DNA from: Frankia sp. QA3
GTDB lineage: Bacteria; Actinomycetota; Actinomycetes; Frankiales; Frankiaceae
NCBI RefSeq assembly: GCF_000262465.1
Contig: NZ_CM001489.1
Location: forward strand, 3,017,565-3,081,564
Reading direction: 5' to 3'
DNA length: 64,000 nucleotides
The notes below the pieces were generated by a model. That model saw only the letters and a list, made by a program, of their open reading frames with translations, searched no databases and was not told the origin of the DNA. The translations under genes and the position numbers were made by a program. This document shows positions 56,444-64,000 of this stretch, in pieces. Position 1 is the first letter of the stretch, and every line of letters begins with the position of its first letter.

Positions 56444-57598
56444 GTGAAGCGCACCATCTTCGAGCCCGAGCACGAGGAGTTCCGCGAGCTGGTCCAGACC
56501 TTCATCACGAAGGAGTGCCTGCCGCACATCGACGAGTGGGAGCGCAACGGCATCGTCGACCGTGCGGCCTGGACCAAGGCGGGCGAGATGGGCCTGCTGG
56601 GCCTGCGGGTGCCCGAGGAGTACGGCGGCGCCGGGATGACCGACCCGCGCTACGACGCGGTCATCACCGAGGAGCTCGCGCTCGCCGGCGTCAGCGGCCT
56701 CGCGTTGCAGCTGCACAACGAGCTGCTCGCCCCCTACCTGCTCGACCTGACCAACGACGAGCAGAAGGCCCGGTGGCTGCCGGGCTACGCCTCCGGTGAG
56801 ATCATCACCGCGGTCGCGATGAGCGAGCCCGGCGCGGGCAGCGACCTGCGCGGCATGCGCACGACCGCCATCCGCGACGGCGACCACTTCGTCCTCAACG
56901 GGGCCAAGACCTTCATCAGCAACGGCCTGATCTCGGATCTGGTCGTCGTCGCGGTCAAGACCCAGCCGCAGGAGCAGCCGACCAAGCTCAGCCTCATCGC
57001 GGTCGAGCGCGGCACGCCGGGCTTCGAGCGCGGCCGCAAGCTCGACAAGGTCGGCGCCCACTCGCAGGACACGTCGGAACTGTTCTTCTCCGACGCCCGC
57101 GTGCCGGCCGCGAACCTGATCGGCGAGGAGTTCAGGGGGATGAACTACCTCATGCGCAACCTCGCCTCCGAGCGGCTGTCCATCGCGATCAGCAGCGTCG
57201 CGAGCGCCCGGCGGGCCCAGCAGCTCACCGCCGAGTACGTCCGCACCCGCAAGGCGTTCGGCACCACGATCGGCAGCTTCCAGAACACCCGTTTCGTCCT
57301 CGCCGCACTGCACGCCCGCACCCAGGCCGTGCAGAGCTTCGTGGACACCTGCCTGCGCGGCAAGGTCGACGGCGACCTGACCATCGAGGAGGCCGCCGCC
57401 GCGAAGCTGCTCGCCTCCGAGCTGGAGTTCGATGCGGTCGACGCCGGGGTGCAGCTGCACGGCGGCTACGGCTGGATGGAGGAGTACCCCATCGCCCGGA
57501 TGTACCGCGACGTGCGGATCAGCCGGATCCTCGGCGGCAGCAGCGAGATCATGAAGGAGGTCATCGGCCGCTCGCTCGCGCTGGAGGGACCCGCCTGA
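56444..57598 (+). CDS. Acyl-CoA dehydrogenase, long-chain/IVD-like
   Basis: A 384-aa flavoenzyme for alpha,beta-desaturation of acyl-CoA. Family segments are FVRVPEEYGGAG-like GLRVPEEYGGAGMTD near 53, the FAD region ITAVAMSEPGAGSDLRG near 120, and RTRKAFGTTIGSFQNTRF near 265. The usual catalytic Glu near the C-terminus is replaced (RILGGSSEIM), but Glu243 in NLASERLSIA occupies the alternative site used by long-chain and isovaleryl-CoA dehydrogenases. It starts with a GTG at 56444. There is no adjacent beta-oxidation gene. Confidence 0.92.
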   Translation: MKRTIFEPEHEEFRELVQTFITKECLPHIDEWERNGIVDRAAWTKAGEMGLLGLRVPEEYGGAGMTDPRYDAVITEELALAGVSGLALQLHNELLAPYLLDLTNDEQKARWLPGYASGEIITAVAMSEPGAGSDLRGMRTTAIRDGDHFVLNGAKTFISNGLISDLVVVAVKTQPQEQPTKLSLIAVERGTPGFERGRKLDKVGAHSQDTSELFFSDARVPAANLIGEEFRGMNYLMRNLASERLSIAISSVASARRAQQLTAEYVRTRKAFGTTIGSFQNTRFVLAALHARTQAVQSFVDTCLRGKVDGDLTIEEAAAAKLLASELEFDAVDAGVQLHGGYGWMEEYPIARMYRDVRISRILGGSSEIMKEVIGRSLALEGPA

Positions 57599-57699
57599 GC
57601 GCCCAGCGACCGAACGCGCCGCGGCGGGACCCGGCGCCCGAGTAGGGCAGTCCGGATCCCGCCGCGGCGCGACACCCGTTGGTCGGACGTGGGCGACGG

Positions 57700-59307
57700 T
57701 CAGACGTGGGCGACGGCGTTGCCCGTGTTCTCGCCGGGGCGGATGAACAGCGCCAGCACCATGGCGACTCCGGACAGCACGGCGCCGATCACCATGGCGA
57801 CGTGCAGGCCGCTCATGAACGCGGCGTGGCTGCCGGCCTCGATCGCGCCCTGCAGCGTCGCGGACGCACCGTCCGCCGGGGGCACCAGGCCCTGGCCGAC
57901 GAGCTCCTTGGCCTGGGCGAGCTGGCCGGCCTGCCCCGCCGGCACCCCGGCCCCTTCCAGCCGGTCGACCAGCACTGACCCGACCCGGCTGGCGAGCACG
58001 GAGCCGAGCACCGCGGTGCCGAGCACACCGCCGAGCTGCGTCGCCGTGGACTGCAGGCCGCCGGCGACTCCGGAGTCCTCCAGCGGTGCGTTGCTGATGA
58101 TCGCGTCGGACGCGGCGGTGATGATGAGCCCGACGCCGACGCCGATGGCGACGAACGGCGGCCACAGCAGGTGGTAGGAGGAGTCGGGCTCGAGCTGGGT
58201 GAGCAGAACGAAGGACGCGACGAGCAGCGCCATCCCGATGGCGATCGGCACGCGCGGGCCGAAGCGGCCGTTGAGGGCCGCGCCCAGCGGGCTGCTGACC
58301 ATGAACACCGCGGACAGCGGCAGGGTGCGCACGCCGGCCTGGATAGCGGAGTATCCGTGCACATTCTGCAGGTACAGGGTGAGGAAGAACAGCACGCCGA
58401 ACATCGCGAAGAAGGTCAGCGTCACGATGAGCGTGCTCAGGCTGAGTGACCGGTTGCGGAACAGGCGCATCGGCAGCAGCGGCGCGCGGACCCGGGTCTC
58501 GATGACCACGAACAGCACGAGCAGCACGACGGCGGCGACCAGGAAACCGATCGTCTTGCCGGAGTCCCAGCCCCAGCCCTGCGCCTTGATCATCCCGAAG
58601 ACGAGCGCGAACAGGCCGCCGGCCAGAGTGAGCAGGCCGGGGGCGTCGAAGCGGTGGGACCCCGACTCGTCGCGACTCTCAGCGAGCACGAACAGCCCGA
58701 CGACCAGCGCGATCGCGCCCACCGGGATGTTGATGTAGAAGACGGACTCCCAGGACACGTGCTCCACGAGGAGACCGCCGATGATCGGGCCGCCCGCGAT
58801 CGAGATCGCCGAGGCGCCGCCCCAGATCCCGATGGCCGAGTTCAGCTTCTCCGGCGGGAAGGCCGAGCGCAGGATCGCCAGCGTGTTCGGCATGAGCAGC
58901 GCTCCGGCCACGCCCTGCAGCGTCCGGAAGATGATCACGCCTTCGATCGAGCCGACGAGGCCGACCGCGAGCGACGTCAGGGCGAACCCGACCACGCCGA
59001 TCAGGAAGATCAGCCGCCGGCCGAACCGGTCGCCCAGCTTGCCCGCCGGGATGAGCAGCACCGCGAGCGCCAGCAGGTAGGCGTTGGTGACCCACTGCAG
59101 ATCCGACAGTGAGGCCTTCAGGTCCTCGGCGATGCGCGGGTTGGCGATGGACACGACGGTGCCGTCGAGACCCACCATGATCACGCCGAGAGCGACGCTG
59201 ACCAGAGTGAGCCACGGATGGCCCCGCCTGCTGGTGCCACTGCCCGGCGAGCCGGTCCCCCCGGCCGCGTGTCGCGGCGAGTGCGCCGCGTCCGTAGCTG
59301 TCGCCAT
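57700..59307 (-). CDS. DHA2-type MFS exporter
   Basis: A 535-aa, 14-helix exporter of the EmrB/QacA type: GVIMVGLDGTVVSIANPRIA in TM1, GKLGDRFGRRLIFLIGVVGF in the first loop, ISIAGGPIIGGLLVEHVSW near 160 as motif C, and a large loop near 460-500 between the last helices. GGAGGGG lies before the ATG at 59307. It is divergent from a TetR gene across 120 bp with inverted repeats in between, the usual layout of a drug-inducible pump. Confidence 0.93.
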   Translation of the reverse strand: MATATDAAHSPRHAAGGTGSPGSGTSRRGHPWLTLVSVALGVIMVGLDGTVVSIANPRIAEDLKASLSDLQWVTNAYLLALAVLLIPAGKLGDRFGRRLIFLIGVVGFALTSLAVGLVGSIEGVIIFRTLQGVAGALLMPNTLAILRSAFPPEKLNSAIGIWGGASAISIAGGPIIGGLLVEHVSWESVFYINIPVGAIALVVGLFVLAESRDESGSHRFDAPGLLTLAGGLFALVFGMIKAQGWGWDSGKTIGFLVAAVVLLVLFVVIETRVRAPLLPMRLFRNRSLSLSTLIVTLTFFAMFGVLFFLTLYLQNVHGYSAIQAGVRTLPLSAVFMVSSPLGAALNGRFGPRVPIAIGMALLVASFVLLTQLEPDSSYHLLWPPFVAIGVGVGLIITAASDAIISNAPLEDSGVAGGLQSTATQLGGVLGTAVLGSVLASRVGSVLVDRLEGAGVPAGQAGQLAQAKELVGQGLVPPADGASATLQGAIEAGSHAAFMSGLHVAMVIGAVLSGVAMVLALFIRPGENTGNAVAHV

Positions 59308-59349
59308 CTCCTGATCCCCTCCACCTCGGCCGATGTCGATCGGCGCTCC

Positions 59350-59398
59350 TGACATTCAATGCCACAATGTCAGTTCTGCCAATCTGTCAGAGATGACA
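59350..59398. promoter_or_regulatory. Inverted repeats between the MFS and TetR genes, candidate operators
   Basis: TGACATT-N9-AATGTCA (59350-59372) and TGTCA-N4-TGACA (59385-59398) share the TGACA half-site and occupy the divergent promoter region, just before the TetR start. TetR repressors usually bind such repeats and control both genes. Confidence 0.6.
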
Positions 59399-59427
59399 AT
59401 CACGTCCCTCCGCGCTATGATCACATC

Positions 59428-60105
59428 GTGACGACGAGGATCGGGGAGGCCCCGGCTTCGGGCGCTCCCGCGGTCGCGTCCGAGGTCGGCGACGGTGGAG
59501 CCGAGCAGACGCGGGCCGAACGGCGGCGCGCGCGGATCCGCGCGACGATCGCCGACGCGGCGCTGCGGCTGTTCCTGTCCCGTGGTTACGACGCGACCAC
59601 GGTCGAGGATGTGGCGGCCGCGGTGGATCTAAGTCCGCGCACGGTGTTCCGCTACTTCCCGTTCAAGGAGGACATGCTCCGCGAGGCCGTGCATTTCGAG
59701 CTGACCGAGCTCATCGCGGCGCTGCGGGAACGGCCGGCACACGAGCATCCCGCCGACGCCCTCGGCCGGGCGATGGTGCACATGTGGTCGCGTCAGGAGA
59801 AGGACCCCGAGGAGGTCCGCACCCTGCTGCGGCTCATCTCCGAGCTCCCCCGCGTGCGGGGTCTGCTCGTCGAGGCGTCCCGCAACGGCCAGAACGTCCT
59901 GGCGGAGGCGCTGGCGCCCCGCCTCGGCCGGCCCGCGACGGATCTGTCGACCCAGGTGGCGACCGGCTGCGCCCTGGCGACTCTCAACATCGTCCTGGAG
60001 ACCTGGGCGACGATGCCCACCGGCACCGATCTCACCCCCCTCATCAACAGCGCGATGGCCACCCTGAAGGCCGGCCCGCTGTGCCCGGACGATCACTGCG
60101 GTTGA
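59428..60105 (+). CDS. TetR family transcriptional regulator
   Basis: A 225-aa regulator. The HTH lies near residues 34-80 (IRATIADAALRLFLSRGYDA, TTVEDVAAAVDLSPRTVFRY), followed by an all-helical ligand domain (VRTLLRLISELPRVRGLLVE). The GTG at 59428 gives a normal N-terminus; a longer frame begins at 59359 within the operator repeats. It probably represses the divergent exporter and itself. A regulatory link to the following acid-activating gene, 89 bp downstream in the same direction, is possible. Confidence 0.9.
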   Translation: MTTRIGEAPASGAPAVASEVGDGGAEQTRAERRRARIRATIADAALRLFLSRGYDATTVEDVAAAVDLSPRTVFRYFPFKEDMLREAVHFELTELIAALRERPAHEHPADALGRAMVHMWSRQEKDPEEVRTLLRLISELPRVRGLLVEASRNGQNVLAEALAPRLGRPATDLSTQVATGCALATLNIVLETWATMPTGTDLTPLINSAMATLKAGPLCPDDHCG

Positions 60106-60194
60106 CACCCGCACCCGCTCGACCTGCACTCGAAGGGTGGCCGGACGACGGTCGCCCGCCACAGCACGCACAGGTGGCGGGAGGCTGCATTCCA

Positions 60195-61331
60195 ATGACG
60201 ACAGTGCACACGGATCCGATCCTCGACGGCCCGGTGGACCGCATCCCCGGCGAAACCGATCTGATCGAGGCGGCGATGCGCTGGCACTTCGATCCGCAGA
60301 CGGGCTCGCGCTTCTGGCTGGGCCAGGCCGACACCCTCGGCTTCGACCCGCGCGAGGACATCCACACCGTCGACGACCTCGCCAGATTCCCCAACATCGT
60401 CGATCGGCTGCGTTACGTGCCCGCCGGGGATCTGATCCCGCGGGGCTACGCGGTGCAGGACGGTGCGGTGCAGGACGGTGCGGTGCAAAACGGTGCGGTG
60501 TACGGCGTCTACGACTCCGGCGGCACCACGGGGCCCCCGAAGCACGTGGTCTTCATGATGGACTGGATGGAACGGCTCCTGGTCCGCACCGACCAGGAGA
60601 TGGACGAGCGTCACTACCCGGCTGCGGCCGACTGGCTCGCCCTCGCGCCCAGCGGGCCCCACATGTACGGCGCGTTCGTCCGCGAGACGGTCCGGCGCCG
60701 TGGGCGGCTGGGCTTCACCGTCGATGTCGACCCCCGCTGGGTGAAGAAGTGCATCGCGGCCGGCCGCGGCGAGCAGGCCAGCCAGTACGCCGAGCACGTC
60801 GTCGCCCAGGCTCGCGCCGTGCTGGAGACGCAGGACATCGCCGTGCTGATCGCCACGCCACCGCTGCTGGAACGGCTGGTCCGCGACGAGGAGCTGCGCA
60901 AGCTGATCGCCGACCGGGTGCAGGTGATCGAGTGGGGCGGCGCGCACATGGACCCGGACACCCGGTACCTGCTGCGCACGGAGGTCTTCCCGCGGGCCCG
61001 GATGGTCGGACGGTACGGCAGCACGATGATCCTCGCCAGCGCCGTCGAACGCGCCGGGCTCGCCCCGGACGACCCCTGCATCTACGACCCGTTCTCCCCG
61101 TACATCACGTTCCGTGTGGTCGACCCGGAGACCGGCGAACCGGTGCCGTACGGCAGCCGCGGGCGCGTGGTGATGAACCACGTCAGCAAGTCGGCGTTCC
61201 TGCCCAACAACCTCGAGCGCGACGAGGCGACCCGGATCGAACCCCCACCCGGACAGGCCGGCGACTCGGTGGCCGACGTCGCGCCGGTCGCGGTCTTCGG
61301 CGACTCGCTGGTGATCGAGGGAGTGTACTGA
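60195..61331 (+). CDS. Phenazine-type ANL acid-activating protein (EhpF-like)
   Basis: A 378-aa protein resembling the EhpF group of ANL adenylating enzymes, which activate an aryl or acyl acid. The nucleotide loop VYDSGGTTGPPKHVVFM near residue 100 matches the family SGTTGxPK signature, and IEWGGAHMDPDTRYLLRTEV and ARMVGRYGSTMILA follow. The usual large C-terminal lid domain of ANL enzymes is much reduced. A 15-bp triplet repeat encodes VQDGA-VQDGA-VQNGA just before the loop. The TGA overlaps the next start (TGATG), so the two enzymes are coupled. Confidence 0.8.
   Translation: MTTVHTDPILDGPVDRIPGETDLIEAAMRWHFDPQTGSRFWLGQADTLGFDPREDIHTVDDLARFPNIVDRLRYVPAGDLIPRGYAVQDGAVQDGAVQNGAVYGVYDSGGTTGPPKHVVFMMDWMERLLVRTDQEMDERHYPAAADWLALAPSGPHMYGAFVRETVRRRGRLGFTVDVDPRWVKKCIAAGRGEQASQYAEHVVAQARAVLETQDIAVLIATPPLLERLVRDEELRKLIADRVQVIEWGGAHMDPDTRYLLRTEVFPRARMVGRYGSTMILASAVERAGLAPDDPCIYDPFSPYITFRVVDPETGEPVPYGSRGRVVMNHVSKSAFLPNNLERDEATRIEPPPGQAGDSVADVAPVAVFGDSLVIEGVY
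60451..60495 (+). repeat. 15-bp tandem repeat in the EhpF-like gene
   Basis: Three in-frame copies of CGGTGCAGGACGGTG, the last with two substitutions, encode VQDGA units directly upstream of the ATP-binding loop. Confidence 0.85.
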
Positions 61332-62743
61332 TGACGGCCGAAAGCCCATCGGCCGCGCCGCCCACGGACGGTTCGGCCGAGCTCATCGGACTCGACGCGC
61401 TGGGCCCGACCGGTACCTACCGGTCCCGCAACCGGCTGCCGATCACCGACCTGGCCGGCGTCCCGCTCGCCGAGCTGAGCCTGGTGCCGTCGCTGTACGT
61501 GCATCGCGCCATCGCCGCGTTGCGGGCCGCCGAGCCGCTGCCGGCCGGGGACCGGCTCGCCGCGCTCGCCCGGGCCGGGGAGGCGTTCGCGACCGAGACC
61601 GTCGGCGGGCTGTCCGTCGACGAGTACTCCCATGCGGTCAGCCGGATCTCGGGCATGCCGATCCCGGTCGTGCGCCGCGCCACCGAGGGGACCTGGCGGG
61701 CGCTGCTCGGCGCCGGCCGCAACGCGCGCCAGGCCCGGCCCCGGGCGAGCGTCGACGACTGGCACGACCCGGCCACCCTGGGTGGCCGGGCGGTGTGGAC
61801 GCGGCGCGGGGAGGTCTTCGCGGTGCACGCGGCCGGCAACCATCCCGGGGTGCACGCCCTGTGGCCGCAGGCGTTGGCGCTGGGCTACCGGGTCGCGGTG
61901 CGGCCGTCCCGGCGCGAGCCGCTCACCGCGCACCGGCTGATCACCGCGCTGCGGGCGGCCGGGTTCGGACCCGACCAGGTGGCGTTCCTGCCCACCGACC
62001 ACACCGTCGCCGACGAGATCATCTCCGCCGCCGACCTGGCGATGGTCTATGGCGGGGACGACGTCGTCACCAAGTACGGCGCCGATCCCACGGTGCTCGT
62101 CCAGGGCCCCGGCCGATCGAAGATCCTGCTCGCCGGTGAGGACTGGCACCGCCACCTGGACACCCTGGTCGACTCCGTCGGCGACGAGGGCGGCACCGCC
62201 TGCGTCAACGCCACGGCGGTGTTCACCGACACCGACCCGGACGGCCTCGCCGCGGCGCTCGCCGAGCGGCTCGGCGCCATCCCGACCCTGCCGCCCGAGG
62301 ACGACCGCGCAGTGCTGCCCTGCCAGCCGTCCGGGCCGGCTGCCGCGCTGGAACGCTTCCTGCTCGACCGCGCGGCGGGCACCACACCCCGCCTCGGCGG
62401 CGCCGGAATCACCGATCCGGTGCCCGGCGGCGGCGTCGCGCTGCGCCCGGCGGTGTTCCAGGTCGACCGGGCCGACGCCGCGCAGACCGGCATCGAGCTC
62501 GGCTTCCCCTGCGTGTGGGTGGCGCCCTGGTCGCCCGCCGACGGGATCGGCCCGCTGCGCCACTCCCTCGTCCTCACCGCCCTCACCCACGACGAAGGCC
62601 TGGTCGACCGCCTCGTGGCCGAGCCCACGATCAGCAACGTCTACGTCGGCGACCACCCCACCTACTGGATGCGACCCGACGTCCCGCACGACGGGTATCT
62701 CGGGGAGTTCCTCATGCGCACCAAGACCGTGCTGCGCGACTGA
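61331..62743 (+). CDS. Aldehyde dehydrogenase/acyl reductase-like protein (EhpG/LuxC-like)
   Basis: A 470-aa ALDH-fold protein. FAVHAAGNHPGVHALWPQAL near 160 contains the NAD(P)-site-like region, and GDEGGTACVNATAVF near 283 contains the presumed catalytic Cys. In the EhpF/EhpG pair of Pantoea, the ANL enzyme activates a phenazine carboxylate and the ALDH-like partner reduces it; LuxE/LuxC work alike on fatty acids. I infer that this pair reduces a carboxylic acid to an aldehyde. The actual acid is unknown since no phenazine core genes are present. Confidence 0.82.
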   Translation: MTAESPSAAPPTDGSAELIGLDALGPTGTYRSRNRLPITDLAGVPLAELSLVPSLYVHRAIAALRAAEPLPAGDRLAALARAGEAFATETVGGLSVDEYSHAVSRISGMPIPVVRRATEGTWRALLGAGRNARQARPRASVDDWHDPATLGGRAVWTRRGEVFAVHAAGNHPGVHALWPQALALGYRVAVRPSRREPLTAHRLITALRAAGFGPDQVAFLPTDHTVADEIISAADLAMVYGGDDVVTKYGADPTVLVQGPGRSKILLAGEDWHRHLDTLVDSVGDEGGTACVNATAVFTDTDPDGLAAALAERLGAIPTLPPEDDRAVLPCQPSGPAAALERFLLDRAAGTTPRLGGAGITDPVPGGGVALRPAVFQVDRADAAQTGIELGFPCVWVAPWSPADGIGPLRHSLVLTALTHDEGLVDRLVAEPTISNVYVGDHPTYWMRPDVPHDGYLGEFLMRTKTVLRD

Positions 62744-62775
62744 GCCGGTCCGCGTGCCGCGCCACACCGCCCGGG

Positions 62776-64000
62776 TCAGATCCTGGCGAGCGCCCTCGGT
62801 CGCTTCACCAGGTAGTCGGTGTAGGCGACGGTGGTGAGGAACTCGGGCAGCGTCTCGCCCAGCGCGGTCTCGACGAACACCTCGCGGGCCTCGTCGAGGC
62901 GGTTCGGTGCGCTGCCGCGCTCGGTGCGCAGCACGGTCAGCTCCTCGGCGAGCAGCCGCTCGGCGAGTTCCCGGGTGACCGGACGCCCGTCGGCGAGCTG
63001 CGTGCCGTGGTGGATCCACTGCCAGATCTGGCAGCGGGCGATCTCCGCGGTGGCGGCGTCCTCCATCAGGTTGAAGATCGCCACCGCGCCGGTGCCGCGC
63101 AGCCACTCGTCGAGGTACCGCAACGCCACCGTGATGTTGTTGCGCAGGCCCGCCTCGGTGACCTTCCCGCCGGCCGAGGCGACGTCGAGCAGGTCGGCCG
63201 CGGTTACGGACACGTCCGGGCGGAGCCGGTCGAGCTGGTGCGGCGCGGCACCGAGGCGGGCGTCGAACACCGCCTCGCACACCGTCACCAGTCCGGGATG
63301 GGCCACCCAGGAGCCGTCGAAGCCGTCGCCGGCCTCCCGCTCGGAGTCCTGGCGGACCTGGTCGAGCGCGCGGGCGTTGACCTCGGAATCCCGGCTGGGG
63401 ATGAACGCCGCCGTCCCCCCGATGGCGTGCCCGCCGCGGCGGTGGCAGGTCCGCACGAGCAGCGCGGTGTAGGCCCGTAGGAACGGCACCGTCATCGTCA
63501 CCTGGGCCCGGTCCGGCAGCACGAACGCCTCCCCGTGGGCCCCGAGGGTCTTGATGATGCTGAACACGTAGTCCCAGCGACCGGCGTTCAGGCCGGCGCA
63601 GTGCTCGCGCAGCTCGTAGAGGATCTCCTCCATCTCGAAGGCCGCGGAGATCGTCTCGATGAGCACGGTCGCCCGGATCGTGCCCCGCGGGATGCCAAGA
63701 CGCTGCTGGGCGAAGACGAACACGTCGTTCCACAGCCGGGCCTCGCGATGACCCTCCAGCTTCGGCAGGCAGAAGTACGGTCCGCTGCCCCGGTCGAGCT
63801 GGCGGCGGGCACAGTGAAAGAAGTACAGGCCGAAGTCGACCAGGCTCGCCGACATCGGCCGGCCGTCGATGAGCAGATGGTTCTCGCGCAGGTGCCAGCC
63901 CCGCGGCCGCACGACGATCGTCGCCGGGTCCGGCCCGACCCGGTAGCGCTTGCCGGCCGGCGTGGTGAAGTCGAGCCGGCCCTCGATCGCGTCGAGCAGG
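62776..64000 (-). CDS. aceB: Malate synthase A, 5' end beyond the window
   Basis: The visible 408 residues are the C-terminal three quarters of a malate synthase A-type enzyme, which condenses glyoxylate with acetyl-CoA in the glyoxylate shunt. [58 protein letters not shown] (with the magnesium-ligand Glu), [16 protein letters not shown] and [19 protein letters not shown] are family hallmarks. The frame is open to position 64000, so the start lies outside. No isocitrate lyase gene is in view; it may lie just beyond the edge. Confidence 0.95.
   Translation of the reverse strand, partial: LLDAIEGRLDFTTPAGKRYRVGPDPATIVVRPRGWHLRENHLLIDGRPMSASLVDFGLYFFHCARRQLDRGSGPYFCLPKLEGHREARLWNDVFVFAQQRLGIPRGTIRATVLIETISAAFEMEEILYELREHCAGLNAGRWDYVFSIIKTLGAHGEAFVLPDRAQVTMTVPFLRAYTALLVRTCHRRGGHAIGGTAAFIPSRDSEVNARALDQVRQDSEREAGDGFDGSWVAHPGLVTVCEAVFDARLGAAPHQLDRLRPDVSVTAADLLDVASAGGKVTEAGLRNNITVALRYLDEWLRGTGAVAIFNLMEDAATAEIARCQIWQWIHHGTQLADGRPVTRELAERLLAEELTVLRTERGSAPNRLDEAREVFVETALGETLPEFLTTVAYTDYLVKRPRALARI

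Overview
The window is about 64 kb of very GC-rich DNA with strong third-position GC bias, many GTG starts and many 4-bp ATGA/GTGA gene overlaps, so it comes from a high-GC actinomycete. The gene set (actinobacterial uptake [NiFe]-hydrogenase with a full hyp set, lone IS605-type TnpB, HTH-citrate synthase fusion, several DHA2 transporters) fits a Frankia-like genome best. That assignment is inference; no rRNA or marker gene is present. No tRNA, rRNA or CRISPR array was recognised.

Layout. 1-7.2 kb: a MoxR ATPase / DUF58 / Pro-Ala-rich protein set on the minus strand faces a divergent plus-strand pair, a membrane FN3 protein and an Hsp70-like ATPase joined to a repeat-rich C-terminal domain whose frame is broken by two apparent single-base losses. 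7.6-10.5 kb: Tat-exported amidohydrolase, nitroreductase and aldose epimerase. 10.5-14.3 kb: a decayed zone with a frameshifted and truncated metal-chelate binding lipoprotein, a truncated MFS transporter, a broken TIGR03083-type gene and a lone TnpB element. 14.3-16.4 kb: DUF1707 protein, PhzF-like enzyme and cold-shock protein.

16.9-30.2 kb: one long minus-strand hydrogenase operon, hypA-hypB-(542-aa unknown)-maturation protease-small subunit-large subunit-NifU-like-DUF5947-69 aa-DUF6893-hypF-hypC-hypD-hypE. The small subunit has Cys31-x-x-Asp34 where a Cys pair is usual and has no Tat signal, both consistent with a group 1h (actinobacterial-type, oxygen-tolerant, high-affinity) enzyme. HypA/B insert nickel, HypC/D/E/F build and transfer the Fe(CN)2CO unit, and the protease then trims the large subunit.

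30.5-48.7 kb: small conserved gene, MFS exporter with a homopolymer frameshift and its divergent XRE regulator, a polar amino-acid ABC importer, a GntR/PBP-like regulator with an MFS transporter, two divergent citrate-synthase homologues (one fused to an HTH) around an 18-bp perfect palindrome, a LOG-like protein, a NACHT-type NTPase remnant, an FMN glutamate-synthase-like protein, another DHA2 transporter, a PhnB-like protein and a small kinase.

48.7-54.8 kb: a five-gene minus-strand operon with SbnA and SbnB homologues (L-2,3-diaminopropionate synthesis), an FAD/NAD(P)-binding enzyme, a Cys/Met-metabolism PLP enzyme and a BenE-type transporter. It looks like a compact, possibly undescribed diaminopropionate-derived metabolite pathway and is my main candidate for a novel system. 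55.5-64 kb: an orphan PepX_C fragment, acyl-CoA dehydrogenase, DHA2 exporter with divergent TetR and inverted repeats, a phenazine-type (EhpF/EhpG-like) acid-activation and reduction pair, and most of malate synthase running off the right edge.
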